Positions 1-8,678 of a stretch of 56,375 bases of DNA are shown here, piece by piece. This stretch comes from Acidocella sp. (GTDB lineage: Bacteria > Pseudomonadota > Alphaproteobacteria > Acetobacterales > Acetobacteraceae), in assembly GCA_026224875.1 (NCBI GenBank), contig JAMFRU010000140.1, positions 1-56,375 of the forward strand. Reading direction: 5' to 3'. A program made the position numbers and the translations under genes. Positions within the stretch are counted from its first letter, which is position 1; each line of letters begins with the position of its first letter. Under the pieces are notes generated by a model that saw only the letters and a list, made by a program, of their open reading frames with translations, was not told where the DNA came from and searched no databases.

Positions 1-131
1 CCTTCGTCAAGGCGTATCCAGCGGAGACGGCGGAAGCATTTTGCGATGGCCATGTCGCGGCGTTTGGTTATTTCGGCGGCGTGCCGCAGTCGATCCTGTA
101 CGATAATACGAAGCTGGCGGTGGCCAGGGAC
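1..131 (+). pseudogene. IS21-family istA transposase fragment
   Basis: The third forward frame begins inside a protein resembling the DDE core of IS21-type IstA transposases. It reads [19 protein letters not shown], then [20 protein letters not shown], which contains the YDN motif carrying a catalytic aspartate of the family. Similarity stops near base 131 and the frame closes at a TAG at 150-152. There is no downstream istA remainder and no istB here, so this is a remnant; its upstream part lies outside the window. The homology ends exactly where the opposite-strand integrase reading frame begins to look like an integrase, so this is the join between the two broken genes. Confidence 0.75.
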
Positions 132-574
132 CCGAGAAGCGGAGTCGCATAGTCGCGAAGACTTGAGCGCCACTGCCGGGCATGAATTGCACTGCTCCAT
201 CCCGGCTCCTGGGCCGCAATATATAGGTCGGCGACCTCCGCGAATGTGAGCGCCCCCCGAGGCGAGTTCTTTTCCTCCCGGCGTTTTGCGGCAGGGTCGA
301 TACCCGCAAGAATTTCCGCGCGGAGTGTCTTTGCCTTGTCTCGGGCAAGCGAAAGGCTAACCGTATTGGTGGATCCGAGCCCAAGCCAGTGCGTCCGAGG
401 CTTACTGCCTTTCACTCCACTGCCTTTTTCAGCGTAGCGAAAAAGCCACGATCCCGTCCCAGATCCGGTCACTTGCAGATATAAATTTCCACCGTCAGCA
501 TAGCTTCGCTTGTCACCGGCTTTCAGGACCGCTGTGACCTTGATCGCCGCCAATTTTGCTGTGGTTCTGGTCAT
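122..574 (-). pseudogene. truncated tyrosine-type integrase (P4-like, DUF4102 arm-binding N-terminus)
   Basis: The first ~150 residues of a prophage/island integrase. The N-terminal arm-binding domain is recognisable from GDKRSYADGGNLYLQV, WLFRY and LGLGS, followed by LSLARDKA and the start of the SAM-like core-binding domain ([28 protein letters not shown]). The catalytic domain with the R-H-R-Y residues is absent, because the frame runs into the reverse complement of the istA fragment. The start is the internal ATG at 574; a more upstream ATG at 601 adds residues unlike the family. The gene points away from the adjacent tRNA-Cys 3' end, the usual arrangement for a tRNA-integrated element. 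It is presumably non-functional. Confidence 0.8.
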
Positions 575-713
575 CCTCCAAACCTTCGTTCGCACCCACA
601 CTTAGAAGGCGGATATAGGCGGTTCAGAGCGACTCTTCAAGGACAAGCGAGCGTCAAAAACCCTTGCTTTCCCTGGCTTTGCGGCCGGGGACGATCATCT
701 GCGAATGAGGGGG

Positions 714-735
714 TGGAGGTCCGGGCGGGAATCGA
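714..735. other. candidate element attachment site at tRNA-Cys 3' end
   Basis: The tRNA-Cys 3' end faces the integrase gene, about 140 bp away. P4-type integrases commonly recombine within tRNA 3' ends, so the junction should lie in the T-arm/acceptor part of the gene. No second copy of this stretch is visible in the window, so the assignment rests only on gene order. Confidence 0.35.
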
Positions 736-787
736 ACCCACATACGCGGATTTGCAGTCCGCTACATCACCACTCTGCCACCGGACC
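714..787 (-). tRNA. tRNA-Cys (GCA)
   Basis: The minus strand folds as a 74-nt tRNA: acceptor GGTCCGG pairing with CCGGACC, anticodon loop CTGCAAA with anticodon GCA, T-loop GGTTCGATTCC, discriminator T (as expected for tRNA-Cys) and an encoded CCA end. This is the probable integration target of the element to its left. The encoded CCA means that the mature 3' end sits exactly at the element boundary. Confidence 0.96.
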
Positions 788-803
788 ATCGGGGTGTTGC
801 CCC

Positions 804-832
804 TATATCCTTGGCCAGGCCGCTGCGGTCAA
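804..832 (-). promoter_or_regulatory. candidate promoter of tRNA-Cys
   Basis: On the minus strand, TTGACC and GATATA are separated by 17 bp, followed by a G-rich start region and the tRNA 5' end about 17 nt further on. A GC-rich discriminator after the -10 is typical of growth-rate-controlled stable RNA promoters. This is inference from sequence only. Confidence 0.5.
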
Positions 833-875
833 GGCGGGTTTGCAGGCGGTCTCCAATGCGGTGCAACACGCATGG

Positions 876-905
876 TTGAGTTCTGCGCCGCCCGACCGCT
901 ATAAG
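876..905 (+). promoter_or_regulatory. candidate promoter for the PCMT-tolC genes
   Basis: TTGAGT and TATAAG are separated by 18 bp, and the ATG of the next gene lies about 28 nt downstream. The match is a plausible sigma-70 type promoter and nothing more. Confidence 0.35.
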
Positions 906-933
906 TGGGGCAACTTACCGGCTTGGAAGGTCT

Positions 934-1644
934 ATGGCAGTGCACGATGCCCGCGAGCTTGAGCGCAACACGACGGTGCGCAACACGATGGTGGACTGCC
1001 AGGTCCGGCCCAACCATGTCTCTGACCTACGGGTGACCGGGGCGATGCGCGCACTGCCCCGCGAGGCTTTTGCTCCCGCCGGCGCGATTGCCTATTCCGA
1101 TGGCGATATTGCGCTGGGCCACGGGCGTTATCTGTTCAACCCGCAGCTTACGGCGCGGCTGGCGCAGGCGGCTTTGTCCGGCAAGCCGGTGCATGCGCTG
1201 GTGGTGGGCGCCGGGTCCGGCTATCTCGCCGCCATTCTGGGGATGGCCGGGGTTGAGGTGGTGGCGCTGGAGCAAGAGCCGCGGCTCGATACCGGGGCGC
1301 TGAAAATTTACGGGCTCAACGTTGAGGCGGTGAGCGGGGCTTTGGCCGCGGGATGGCCGGCGGGAGGGCCTTATGACGTCATTGTGATCGAGGGCGCGGT
1401 GCCTTCCATTCCGGCGATTTTTACCGCCCAGCTGGCGCCCGGCGGGCGCGTGGTGGCGGTGCTGGCCGATGATGGGAAAGATGGGATTGGCCGCGCCGTG
1501 CTGGCCGAGCCTGTGGGCGCGGGGCTCAGCGCTGTGGGAAGCGCTGTGGGAAGCGGGGGCTATTCAACTTTGCGCTTGTTTGACTGTACTGCCAGGCTGC
1601 TGCCGCAATTCACCCCGGCCCCTGCTTTCAGTTTCAGTCTTTAG
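934..1644 (+). CDS. protein-L-isoaspartate O-methyltransferase-like protein
   Basis: A 236-residue SAM-dependent methyltransferase of the PCMT fold. The N-terminal signature MVDCQVRPNHVSD, the REAFAP segment and the SAM-binding loop VVGAGSGYLAA (about residues 91-101) are characteristic of the PCMT relatives found immediately upstream of tolC in alphaproteobacteria. The canonical enzyme repairs isoaspartyl residues, but substrate-site residues are poorly conserved in this group, so repair activity is not assured. The first ATG is used; an internal ATG at 988 directly before VDCQVRP is an alternative. The C-terminus carries a perfect 12-bp tandem duplication (1531-1554, giving AVGSAVGS). Only about 50 bp separate its stop from the likely tolC start, suggesting cotranscription. 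Confidence 0.8.
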   Translation: MAVHDARELERNTTVRNTMVDCQVRPNHVSDLRVTGAMRALPREAFAPAGAIAYSDGDIALGHGRYLFNPQLTARLAQAALSGKPVHALVVGAGSGYLAAILGMAGVEVVALEQEPRLDTGALKIYGLNVEAVSGALAAGWPAGGPYDVIVIEGAVPSIPAIFTAQLAPGGRVVAVLADDGKDGIGRAVLAEPVGAGLSAVGSAVGSGGYSTLRLFDCTARLLPQFTPAPAFSFSL

Positions 1645-1694
1645 TTTTGGTTATGCGTTTGAATATGCGTTTGAATATGAAGGATGATTACGCC

Positions 1695-3383
1695 ATGCGT
1701 TCCTTGGCTCTGGCCGGCATCGCGCTCGCTTGCGTGACTTTGCCGCCGCAAAAACTACTCGCCCAGACGGCCGCAACGCCGGCACCGGCCCAGATATCAG
1801 CAATGACACCGGCACAACAGGCCCGGATCGCGGACAAAATGGCGGCACAGGACCTGGCCGAAGCGCCGGTGCTGGCCCCCGGGGGCACCCCGGACGGCAA
1901 TGGTCTGCCCGCCACGCTGAGCCAGGCGCTGGTCGAGGCCTATAATAACAATGCCACGCTGCAGGGGCAGCGCGCCGCTTTGCGCCAGGCCGATGAGGAT
2001 GTGCCCACGGCACTCTCCGGCTGGATGCCGACCGTGGCACTCTCCGGCACCTATGGGCGGACGAGCGAGACGCTGGTGCAGCAGGAGACAAATCCGCTCA
2101 CGGGGTTGCCGGAGGATGTGAAGCAGGGCGAGAATTTCAACGAATCCATTGGCCAGGCGACGGCTACCGAGCAAGTGTACAGCGGCGGCAAGACCACCGC
2201 ACAGCTGCGCCAGGCGAAAAATTCCGTCTATGCCGCGCGGGCGCAATTGCTGTCGACCGAGCAGACCGTGTTCCTCAATGTCGCCCAGGCCTATGTCTCG
2301 GTGGTGACCGATACCCAGGTGCTGGCGCTGGATGTGAACAACCAGGCGGTGCTGCGCCAGCAGCTGCAGGATACCACCACCCAGTTCAACGTCGGCGAGA
2401 TCACCATGACCTCGGTTGCCCAGGCCCAGGCTTCCTATGCCCAGGCCATCGAGCAGGTGCAGGTAGCGAGCGGTAACCTCAAAATTGCGCAGGAGAATTT
2501 CCGCCAGTTGGTGGGCGACTACCCGGCTTCGACCCTGGTGCCGCCGCAGCCGCTGATCGTGCCGGTGAACAGCAAGGCCGCCGTGGCGGCCGCCTCGGTT
2601 GCCAATAACCCGGATGTGATCGCGGCTGAATTCACCGATGCGGCCAATAAGGACGGTATCAACGTCGCATTTTCCGCGCTGATGCCGCAATTGCAGGTGC
2701 AGGCTTCGGCCTTCCATGAGGCCGGCCAGTCCTATGCTGGCTCACAGCTGAAAGGCGGGTCGATTATCGGCCAGCTGAGCATACCCTTGTACCAGGGCGG
2801 GCAGGAATATGCGGCCATTCGCGCCGCCAAAGCCAAGGAACAGCAGAGCTTTGCCGCGATTCTGGATGCCCAGCGGACCGCTTGGTACCAGGGGTCCCAG
2901 GCCTGGGTGGCAGTCACCTCGACGCGCGCGGCCATCCTCGCAACCAATGCCGAGATCAAAGCCAACGCCATCGCGCTCGACGGAACCGAGCGCGAGGAGC
3001 TGGTGGGCACAAGAACAACGCTTGATGTGCTGAATGCTCAACAATTATTGTTGAACTCCCAGGTGCAACAGGTTCAGAATATTGGTACACTGGTTAACAA
3101 CACCTATGCCGTGACATCCGCCATCGGGCGGTTAACGGTGAAGGACCTGGGGCTTCCGGTGCAGGAGTACGACGATCTGAAGTATTACGATGCCGTGAAA
3201 GATGGCGGTTTTGGCACAGGTGAGATCGCGGACCGCGAGGCCGGCATCTCTTCTGACGGCACATTACTGCATGTGGCCCAGCCTATTGGGGGCTCAGCTC
3301 CTGGTACGCCGGCTTTGGGAACGCCCGCTTCGGGAATCTCCACGAAAACTGCTCCGGGAACGGTGAGTGTGCCGGCACCATGA
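1695..3383 (+). CDS. tolC: TolC family outer membrane channel protein
   Basis: A 562-residue outer-membrane efflux protein that would form the trimeric exit duct for RND pumps and type I secretion. The ATG at 1695 is chosen because it follows an AAGGA and directly precedes a signal peptide (MRSLALAGIALACVTL...LLAQ). An A/Q/P-rich spacer of roughly 60 residues follows, then two OEP repeats: the first starts at ATLSQALVEAYNNN and the second carries IPLYQGGQEYAAIRAAK and GTRTTLDVLNAQQ. The protein is longer than classical TolC because of the spacer and a low-complexity G/T/P tail. In-frame ATGs upstream (1647, 1677) arise from a 12-bp tandem duplication at 1652-1675. The PCMT-like gene upstream is its usual neighbour in this class. 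Confidence 0.9.
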   Translation: MRSLALAGIALACVTLPPQKLLAQTAATPAPAQISAMTPAQQARIADKMAAQDLAEAPVLAPGGTPDGNGLPATLSQALVEAYNNNATLQGQRAALRQADEDVPTALSGWMPTVALSGTYGRTSETLVQQETNPLTGLPEDVKQGENFNESIGQATATEQVYSGGKTTAQLRQAKNSVYAARAQLLSTEQTVFLNVAQAYVSVVTDTQVLALDVNNQAVLRQQLQDTTTQFNVGEITMTSVAQAQASYAQAIEQVQVASGNLKIAQENFRQLVGDYPASTLVPPQPLIVPVNSKAAVAAASVANNPDVIAAEFTDAANKDGINVAFSALMPQLQVQASAFHEAGQSYAGSQLKGGSIIGQLSIPLYQGGQEYAAIRAAKAKEQQSFAAILDAQRTAWYQGSQAWVAVTSTRAAILATNAEIKANAIALDGTEREELVGTRTTLDVLNAQQLLLNSQVQQVQNIGTLVNNTYAVTSAIGRLTVKDLGLPVQEYDDLKYYDAVKDGGFGTGEIADREAGISSDGTLLHVAQPIGGSAPGTPALGTPASGISTKTAPGTVSVPAP

Positions 3384-3395
3384 AGGATCAAAGTG

Positions 3396-4019
3396 ATGAG
3401 TGAAGGTAACGGTATCGGCAATAACGGCGGGCCCTCCAGCGGCTCCGAACCCTCGATGGAAGAAATCCTGGCCTCGATCCGCCGGATTTTAACCGAAGAG
3501 GAGAGCGAGCGCGGTGCAACATCCGCCCCGCCGGCCCCGATGGTCGAAGAGTCCGATGACGATATTCTGGTGCTTGATTCCACCCAGATGGTGCCCGCGG
3601 CACCGGCTGAGATGCAATCTCAGCCCGGCGGCGCATTTGGTTCCGAATCCGAACTGGACAGCCAGGGTTTTGCCGGGCAAATGCCAGAGGGGGAGTTCAT
3701 CCCCGCATCCGTCGTCCAAACAAATCAAAATATTTCGACGCTGAACGAAAAGGATAATTACATGGAAGATCAAGTGCAGTCCCCCCAAGGCCTGGTCGGT
3801 GACAAGCTCGCCAGCGAAATTGCCAACTCGGTAGGCTCTTTGGTGCGCAGCGTCAGCGCCGAGCGTTCCGTGCAGATTGGCCGCCCGGGGGTCACCATCG
3901 AGGATCTGGTGCGTGAGGAAGTTAAGCCGGTGCTGAAGGCCTGGCTCGACTCGCATCTGCCGAGCCTGGTGGAACGCGTTGTACGCGCCGAAATCGGCCG
4001 CGTGATCGACCGGATGTAA
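3396..4019 (+). CDS. popZ: PopZ-like polar organising protein (DUF2497)
   Basis: A 207-residue protein with the two hallmarks of alphaproteobacterial PopZ/DUF2497: an N-terminal helix EPSMEEILASIRRILTEEE and a C-terminal helical block (VREEVKPVLKAWLDSHLP, then VERVVRAEIGRVIDRM). Between them lies an acidic, proline-rich, presumably disordered linker. In Caulobacter, PopZ self-assembles at the pole and anchors centromere and cell-cycle proteins; here that role is inferred from architecture. The ATG at 3396 has an AAGGA about 9 nt upstream; a GTG one codon earlier is possible. It sits 12 nt after tolC and directly before valS, a common alphaproteobacterial order, and ends at a strong terminator. 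Confidence 0.88.
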   Translation: MSEGNGIGNNGGPSSGSEPSMEEILASIRRILTEEESERGATSAPPAPMVEESDDDILVLDSTQMVPAAPAEMQSQPGGAFGSESELDSQGFAGQMPEGEFIPASVVQTNQNISTLNEKDNYMEDQVQSPQGLVGDKLASEIANSVGSLVRSVSAERSVQIGRPGVTIEDLVREEVKPVLKAWLDSHLPSLVERVVRAEIGRVIDRM

Positions 4020-4034
4020 TTTGCCGCTCCTTCG

Positions 4035-4065
4035 CCGCGCCGCCGGGTTGCGCGGCGCGGGTTTT
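4035..4065 (+). terminator. rho-independent terminator after popZ
   Basis: CCGCGCCGC pairs perfectly with GCGGCGCGG across an 8-nt loop, followed by GTTTT. It lies 15 nt after the popZ stop and upstream of valS, so valS probably has its own promoter. Confidence 0.75.
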
Positions 4066-4112
4066 AACTTGGGATTAAAACGTGCCGTCTCGCAGCGGCG
4101 CCGGAGTGCGTT

Positions 4113-6758
4113 GTGACGATACTGGATAAAAACTTCGAGCCCGCCTCTGCCGAGGCGCGGCTCTATTCCGGCTGGGAACAGGCGGGCGCGTTCGCCGCTC
4201 AGCCTGCGAGCCCCGCGGCCCCTTACAGCATCATGATCCCTCCGCCGAACGTCAACGGCGTACTTCATGTCGGCCATGCGCTGACGATGACGTTGCAGGA
4301 TATTCTGGTGCGCTACCGGCGCATGCAAGGGCGCGATGTGCTGTGGCAGCCGGGCACGGACCATGCCGGTATCGCCACGCAAATAAAGGTGGAACAGCTT
4401 CTCACCGCAGAGGGCACAACGCGTAAAGTGCTCGGGCGTGAGACGTTCCTATCGCGCGTGTGGCGGTGGAAGGCGGAATCCGGCGGCACGATCATACAGC
4501 AGCTGCGCCGGCTGGGCGCCTCGGCGGATTGGGCGCGTGAGCGGTTCACGATGGATGAGGGGCTTTCGGTTTCCGTGCGCGAAGTGTTCGTGCGGCTGTT
4601 CGATGAGGGGCTGATCTATCAGGACAAGCGGCTGGTGAACTGGGACACCTCGCTGCAGACGGCGATTTCCGACCTTGAGGTGGAGAGCCGCGAGGCCAAG
4701 GGCAGCATGTGGTACATCCGCTACCCTGTTGAGGGCGGCGAGGAGATTATCGTTGCCACGACGCGGCCCGAGACGATGCTGGCCGATACGGCTGTGGCGG
4801 TGCATCCGGAGAATGAGAAGTATAAGCACCTCATTGGGCGGATGGTGACTTTGCCGCTGACGGGGCGGAAAATTCCCGTTATCGCGGATGAATATGCAGA
4901 CCCTGAGAAGGGAACGGGGGCGGTGAAGATTACGCCCGCGCATGATTTCAACGATTTCGAGGTCGGCAGGCGGCATAATCTGCCGATGCCTTCGATGCTG
5001 GACCGGCAGGGGCGCGTGACGCTGGCCGAGCTGGGCGAGTTGCCTGGGTTTGTGCAGGGGCTTGAGGGTAAAGACCGTTTTGTTGCCCGCAAGGAGATTG
5101 TGGCCGAGCTGGAGCGGCTTGAAGTGCTCGTGGAAGTTAAGCCGCATGCCAATACGGTGCCATATGGCGACCGCTCCGGCACGGTGATTGAGCCGCTGCT
5201 CACGACGCAATGGTATTGCAACGCGCATGTCCTCGCTCAACCCGCCATTGCGGCGGTTGAGGAGGGAAAAATCGAGTTCGTGCCCAAGCAGTGGGAAAAC
5301 ACGTTCTTTGCCTGGATGCGGGATATTCAACCCTGGTGCATTTCGCGGCAATTATGGTGGGGGCACCGGATTCCGGCCTGGTATGATGAGGCTGGCAAAG
5401 TGTACGTGGCCCGCGATGCGGCGGCGGCGCAGGCGTTGGCCGGCGCGGATGTTGCGCTGACTCAGGATGAGGATGTGCTGGACACCTGGTTCAGTTCGGC
5501 ACTCTGGCCGTTCTCGACACTGGGTTGGCCAGCGCAGACGCCGGAGCTGCAAAAATATTACCCGACCGATACGCTGGTGACGGGTTTCGACATCATCTTC
5601 TTCTGGGTCGCCCGGATGATGATGATGGGCCTCCACTTCATGGGCGATGTGCCGTTTAAGACGGTGTATATTCACGGGTTGGTGCGGGACGAGAAGGGGC
5701 AGAAAATGTCCAAGTCGAAGGGCAATGTCCTCGACCCGCTCACGCTGATTGATGAGTATGGCACTGACGCTCTGCGCTATTCCGTGGCGGCTGCCGCGGG
5801 GCAGGGGCGCGACGTGAAACTTGGCGCCAAGATTGTCGAGAACAACCGTGCATTCATCACGAAGATCTGGAACGCGGCGCGGTTTTTAGAGATGAACGGG
5901 GTGGCGCCCAATCCGGCTTACCGGCCGGAGGAGGCGAAACTGCCGCTCTGCCGCTGGATTCTCGATCGTGCTGGTTTGGCGTGTATGGGAGCAACGTCGG
6001 CACTCGATCAATTCCAGATCAGCACCTATGCGGCGATCTGCTATCAATTCGTTTGGAACCAGTTCTGCGATTGGTTTATCGAATTCGCGAAGCCTGGGTT
6101 TGAGACAGGCGACGCGAAGGAAATCCGTGACACGGCGGCCTACGTGTTAGGCATCGTGCTGCGGCTGATGCATCCATTGATTCCGTTCGTGACGGAAGAA
6201 TTGTGGGATCATTTCGGGTTTGGTAAAAAATTCTCGCTGATAAAGGAAGCTTGGCCGCAGGGGGGCTTTGATGCGGAACAAGTCGCATTGACCAGTGAAG
6301 TGGATTGGCTGATCGAATTGATTAGCGAAATCCGTTCGGTGCGTTCGGAAATGAACGTGCCGCCGTCGGTGAAATCACCGGTACTGTTGCAGGATGCGTC
6401 ACCCGAAACTCTGGCGCGGGCGGAGCGGAATTTTGAAGCAATCTCGCGCATGGCGCGGGCCTCCGAGATCGGGCCGCTGGTTGGTGCCGTGCCGAAGAAC
6501 GTGGCGCAGACCGTGCTGGGTGAGGCGACGATTTTGTTGCCCCTGGAAGGGTTGATCGACCTCGATGCCGAGGCTAAGCGGCTGACCGTGACCCTTGCGA
6601 AAGCGCAGAGCGAGTTGGAAAAGGTCAGGGCCAAGCTGGGCAATGTCGATTTCACCTCGCGTGCGCCGGAAACGGTGCTGGAAGAGCATCGTGAACGCGA
6701 GCAGGCGTTTGCCACCGAAGTATCGCGGTTGAGCGCGGCACTGCAACGGATTTCGTAA
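4113..6758 (+). CDS. valS: valine--tRNA ligase
   Basis: An 881-residue class Ia aminoacyl-tRNA synthetase that charges tRNA-Val. The HIGH-type motif reads HVGH (residues 52-55, within PPPNVNGVLHVGHAL). The CP1 editing domain is recognised from VATTRPETMLADTAV and FEVGRRHNLP. KMSKS is at residues 531-535, an anticodon-binding domain follows, and there is a C-terminal coiled-coil tRNA-binding arm (LDAEAKRLTVTLAKAQSELEK). Translation starts at GTG; no earlier start is consistent with the family N-terminus (DKNFEPASAEARLY). Length is normal for the short alphaproteobacterial form. A hairpin follows the stop immediately. Confidence 0.97.
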   Translation: MTILDKNFEPASAEARLYSGWEQAGAFAAQPASPAAPYSIMIPPPNVNGVLHVGHALTMTLQDILVRYRRMQGRDVLWQPGTDHAGIATQIKVEQLLTAEGTTRKVLGRETFLSRVWRWKAESGGTIIQQLRRLGASADWARERFTMDEGLSVSVREVFVRLFDEGLIYQDKRLVNWDTSLQTAISDLEVESREAKGSMWYIRYPVEGGEEIIVATTRPETMLADTAVAVHPENEKYKHLIGRMVTLPLTGRKIPVIADEYADPEKGTGAVKITPAHDFNDFEVGRRHNLPMPSMLDRQGRVTLAELGELPGFVQGLEGKDRFVARKEIVAELERLEVLVEVKPHANTVPYGDRSGTVIEPLLTTQWYCNAHVLAQPAIAAVEEGKIEFVPKQWENTFFAWMRDIQPWCISRQLWWGHRIPAWYDEAGKVYVARDAAAAQALAGADVALTQDEDVLDTWFSSALWPFSTLGWPAQTPELQKYYPTDTLVTGFDIIFFWVARMMMMGLHFMGDVPFKTVYIHGLVRDEKGQKMSKSKGNVLDPLTLIDEYGTDALRYSVAAAAGQGRDVKLGAKIVENNRAFITKIWNAARFLEMNGVAPNPAYRPEEAKLPLCRWILDRAGLACMGATSALDQFQISTYAAICYQFVWNQFCDWFIEFAKPGFETGDAKEIRDTAAYVLGIVLRLMHPLIPFVTEELWDHFGFGKKFSLIKEAWPQGGFDAEQVALTSEVDWLIELISEIRSVRSEMNVPPSVKSPVLLQDASPETLARAERNFEAISRMARASEIGPLVGAVPKNVAQTVLGEATILLPLEGLIDLDAEAKRLTVTLAKAQSELEKVRAKLGNVDFTSRAPETVLEEHREREQAFATEVSRLSAALQRIS

Positions 6759-6759
6759 T

Positions 6760-6798
6760 AGAAAGCGGTTCTTTTACGGACGAAAATAACCGCTTTCT
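6760..6798. terminator. bidirectional hairpin between convergent valS and glycosyltransferase genes
   Basis: An 11-bp perfect inverted repeat, AGAAAGCGGTT and AACCGCTTTCT, around a 17-nt T/A-containing loop. It begins 2 nt after the valS stop and overlaps the last bases of the convergent gene. The position fits a shared terminator, though neither side has a long T run. Confidence 0.55.
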
Positions 6799-7576
6799 AA
6801 CTCTCGCCGGCCTGCGTGTACGCTTCACCCATAATGCCCACGCGTATCGGGTGCAGGCCGTCGCTTTTGTTGAGCATGTAAAACACGCTGGCCTGGCCGG
6901 TGGCGCTCACCTGGTGCTGGTGCAGCAAATGGTTGAACACGTTGCGGTCGGCTGACATCGGGTCGTCGGAAAGCGGAAAGTTCCAGAACAGCGGGGCGGC
7001 GGGGCAGGCCAGCTTGTTGATCATCAGGCAGCTCGGGTCGACGAAGCCGCCGAATTGCTCCTTGAACATACCCTCGCCCGGCCCGACGGATTCCCAGGTG
7101 TCGATACAGACCGGCCGGCGGGTTTCCGGATGGACGAACCAGCGCAAGGCGAACCCCCATTGCGCGGCCTCCACCGCGGTGCGCAACTGCGTTAAATGGT
7201 CCGGCCCCCACCAATTGTCGTCATCGAGGTAGGCGACATAAGCGGAGTTGGCGAGAAAGCTCAGCATGCAGCGCAGGGAACCGCCATCGCCCGGCGGCGT
7301 TAAGCCGCCATGCCTCTCGGATGTGGAAAACCCCGGCCAGAACACTTGCACGGCGCAATTTGGCGGGCGCTCGGCGCAGGCTTCGTCGATGACCGCGAGA
7401 TCGCCTTGGTGCGAGTCTATGCCGACCAGAATATGGATGCGGCCGGCAAATTTTTGCGTGAACACGCTGCGCAAAGCCTGGGCCAGATGCGGACGCAGCA
7501 CGGTCGGGATGATCACGGCCGCCTCCATGGGCTCCTGCAGATTGGTGTCGGCGTAAGTTCGCAAAAAACCCTGCAT
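6797..7576 (-). CDS. GT2-like glycosyltransferase
   Basis: A 259-residue protein with the fold signature of family-2 glycosyltransferases: a beta-strand start VIIPTVLRPHLAQALRSVF, then HILVGID, and a metal/nucleotide-sugar binding DDD triad (AYLDDDNWWGPDHL, residues 118-120). The C-terminal part has an acceptor-side loop with PLSDDPMSADRNVF. No membrane segment is visible, so it is probably cytosolic. The first ATG is annotated; an internal ATG at 7528 (MEAAVIIPT) preceded by AGGAG is an equally good start. It is divergent from a UDP-xylose synthase-type gene, which could supply its donor sugar. The substrate is unknown. Confidence 0.72.
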   Translation of the reverse strand: MQGFLRTYADTNLQEPMEAAVIIPTVLRPHLAQALRSVFTQKFAGRIHILVGIDSHQGDLAVIDEACAERPPNCAVQVFWPGFSTSERHGGLTPPGDGGSLRCMLSFLANSAYVAYLDDDNWWGPDHLTQLRTAVEAAQWGFALRWFVHPETRRPVCIDTWESVGPGEGMFKEQFGGFVDPSCLMINKLACPAAPLFWNFPLSDDPMSADRNVFNHLLHQHQVSATGQASVFYMLNKSDGLHPIRVGIMGEAYTQAGES

Positions 7577-7693
7577 GGCCCGTAGAACCCCCGTGATGAC
7601 GCTGGGCGCTGGCCCTGGCTTGCGTGGGTTTTACCCCGTATACCGGGGCTTGCAAGGCATGTGAGCTGGAGCACGCGGGGAAATGGGAAACCG

Positions 7694-8644
7694 ATGAGTA
7701 GTTCGGCAAAACGCATTCTGGTCACCGGCGGGGCTGGGTTTCTTGGCTCGCATCTGTGCGCGCGGCTGCTGGCGGAAGGCAATGATGTGCTCGCCGTCGA
7801 TAATTATTTTACCGGGCGGCGCGAAAATGTGGCGTCGCTGCTGGGCCATGCGCGGTTCGAAATCATGCGGCATGACGTAACCTTTCCGCTCTATGTCGAG
7901 GTCGATGAGATTTACAATCTGGCCTGCCCGGCTTCCCCGGTGCACTACCAGTTCGACCCGGTGCAGACGACCAAGGTGAGCGTTGTCGGGGCCATCAATA
8001 TGCTGGGCCTGGCCAAAAGGGTGAAGGCAAAAGTGTTCCAGGCCTCGACCTCGGAGGTTTACGGCGACCCGACCGAGCATCCGCAGAACGAAAATTACCG
8101 TGGCAGCGTGAATACCATCGGCCCGCGCGCCTGCTACGATGAAGGCAAGAGATGTGCCGAGACGCTGTTTTTTGACTACTACCGGCAGCACCGGCTGCGT
8201 ATCAAAGTGGCGCGGATTTTTAATACCTACGGCCCGCATATGCATCCCAACGATGGGCGGGTGGTCTCCAACTTCATCGTGCAAGCCTTGCGCGGCGAGG
8301 ATATCACCATCTATGGCGACGGCATGCAGACCCGGGCATTTTGTTATGTGGACGATCTGATCGAAGGCTTTGTACGGCTGATGGCTACGGGCGATGACGT
8401 CGTGGGCCCGATCAACCTCGGCAACCCGGTGGAATTGCCGATGGTGGAGTTGGCGCGGGAGGTGATCGCTCTGACCGGTGCTAAATCCGGCCTCATTTAC
8501 CGGCCATTGCCGATGGATGATCCGCTGCAGCGGTGCCCGGATATTACCAAAGCCCGCACGGTGCTCGGCTGGGAGCCGAAAACCCAGCTGCGGGAAGGGT
8601 TGACGAAAACCATCGCCTATTTTGACACTCTGCTGAGTGCGTAA
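7694..8644 (+). CDS. UDP-glucuronate decarboxylase / NAD-dependent sugar-nucleotide epimerase
   Basis: A 316-residue extended short-chain dehydrogenase. It shows the NAD-binding GGAGFLGSH near the N-terminus, [12 protein letters not shown] and STSEVYGDP, and the catalytic YxxxK (CYDEGKR). The closing features [36 protein letters not shown] and [15 protein letters not shown] together match UDP-xylose synthase (decarboxylation of UDP-glucuronate to UDP-xylose) better than generic epimerases. The start at 7694 is chosen because family similarity begins at the lysine-rich strand just after it; an in-frame ATG at 7661 adds an unlikely extension. No neighbouring UDP-glucose dehydrogenase is present, so UDP-glucuronate must come from elsewhere. 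Confidence 0.85.
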   Translation: MSSSAKRILVTGGAGFLGSHLCARLLAEGNDVLAVDNYFTGRRENVASLLGHARFEIMRHDVTFPLYVEVDEIYNLACPASPVHYQFDPVQTTKVSVVGAINMLGLAKRVKAKVFQASTSEVYGDPTEHPQNENYRGSVNTIGPRACYDEGKRCAETLFFDYYRQHRLRIKVARIFNTYGPHMHPNDGRVVSNFIVQALRGEDITIYGDGMQTRAFCYVDDLIEGFVRLMATGDDVVGPINLGNPVELPMVELAREVIALTGAKSGLIYRPLPMDDPLQRCPDITKARTVLGWEPKTQLREGLTKTIAYFDTLLSA

Positions 8645-8678
8645 CGGTTTGGATGTGGGCCTGTGATAAAGGTACGTG

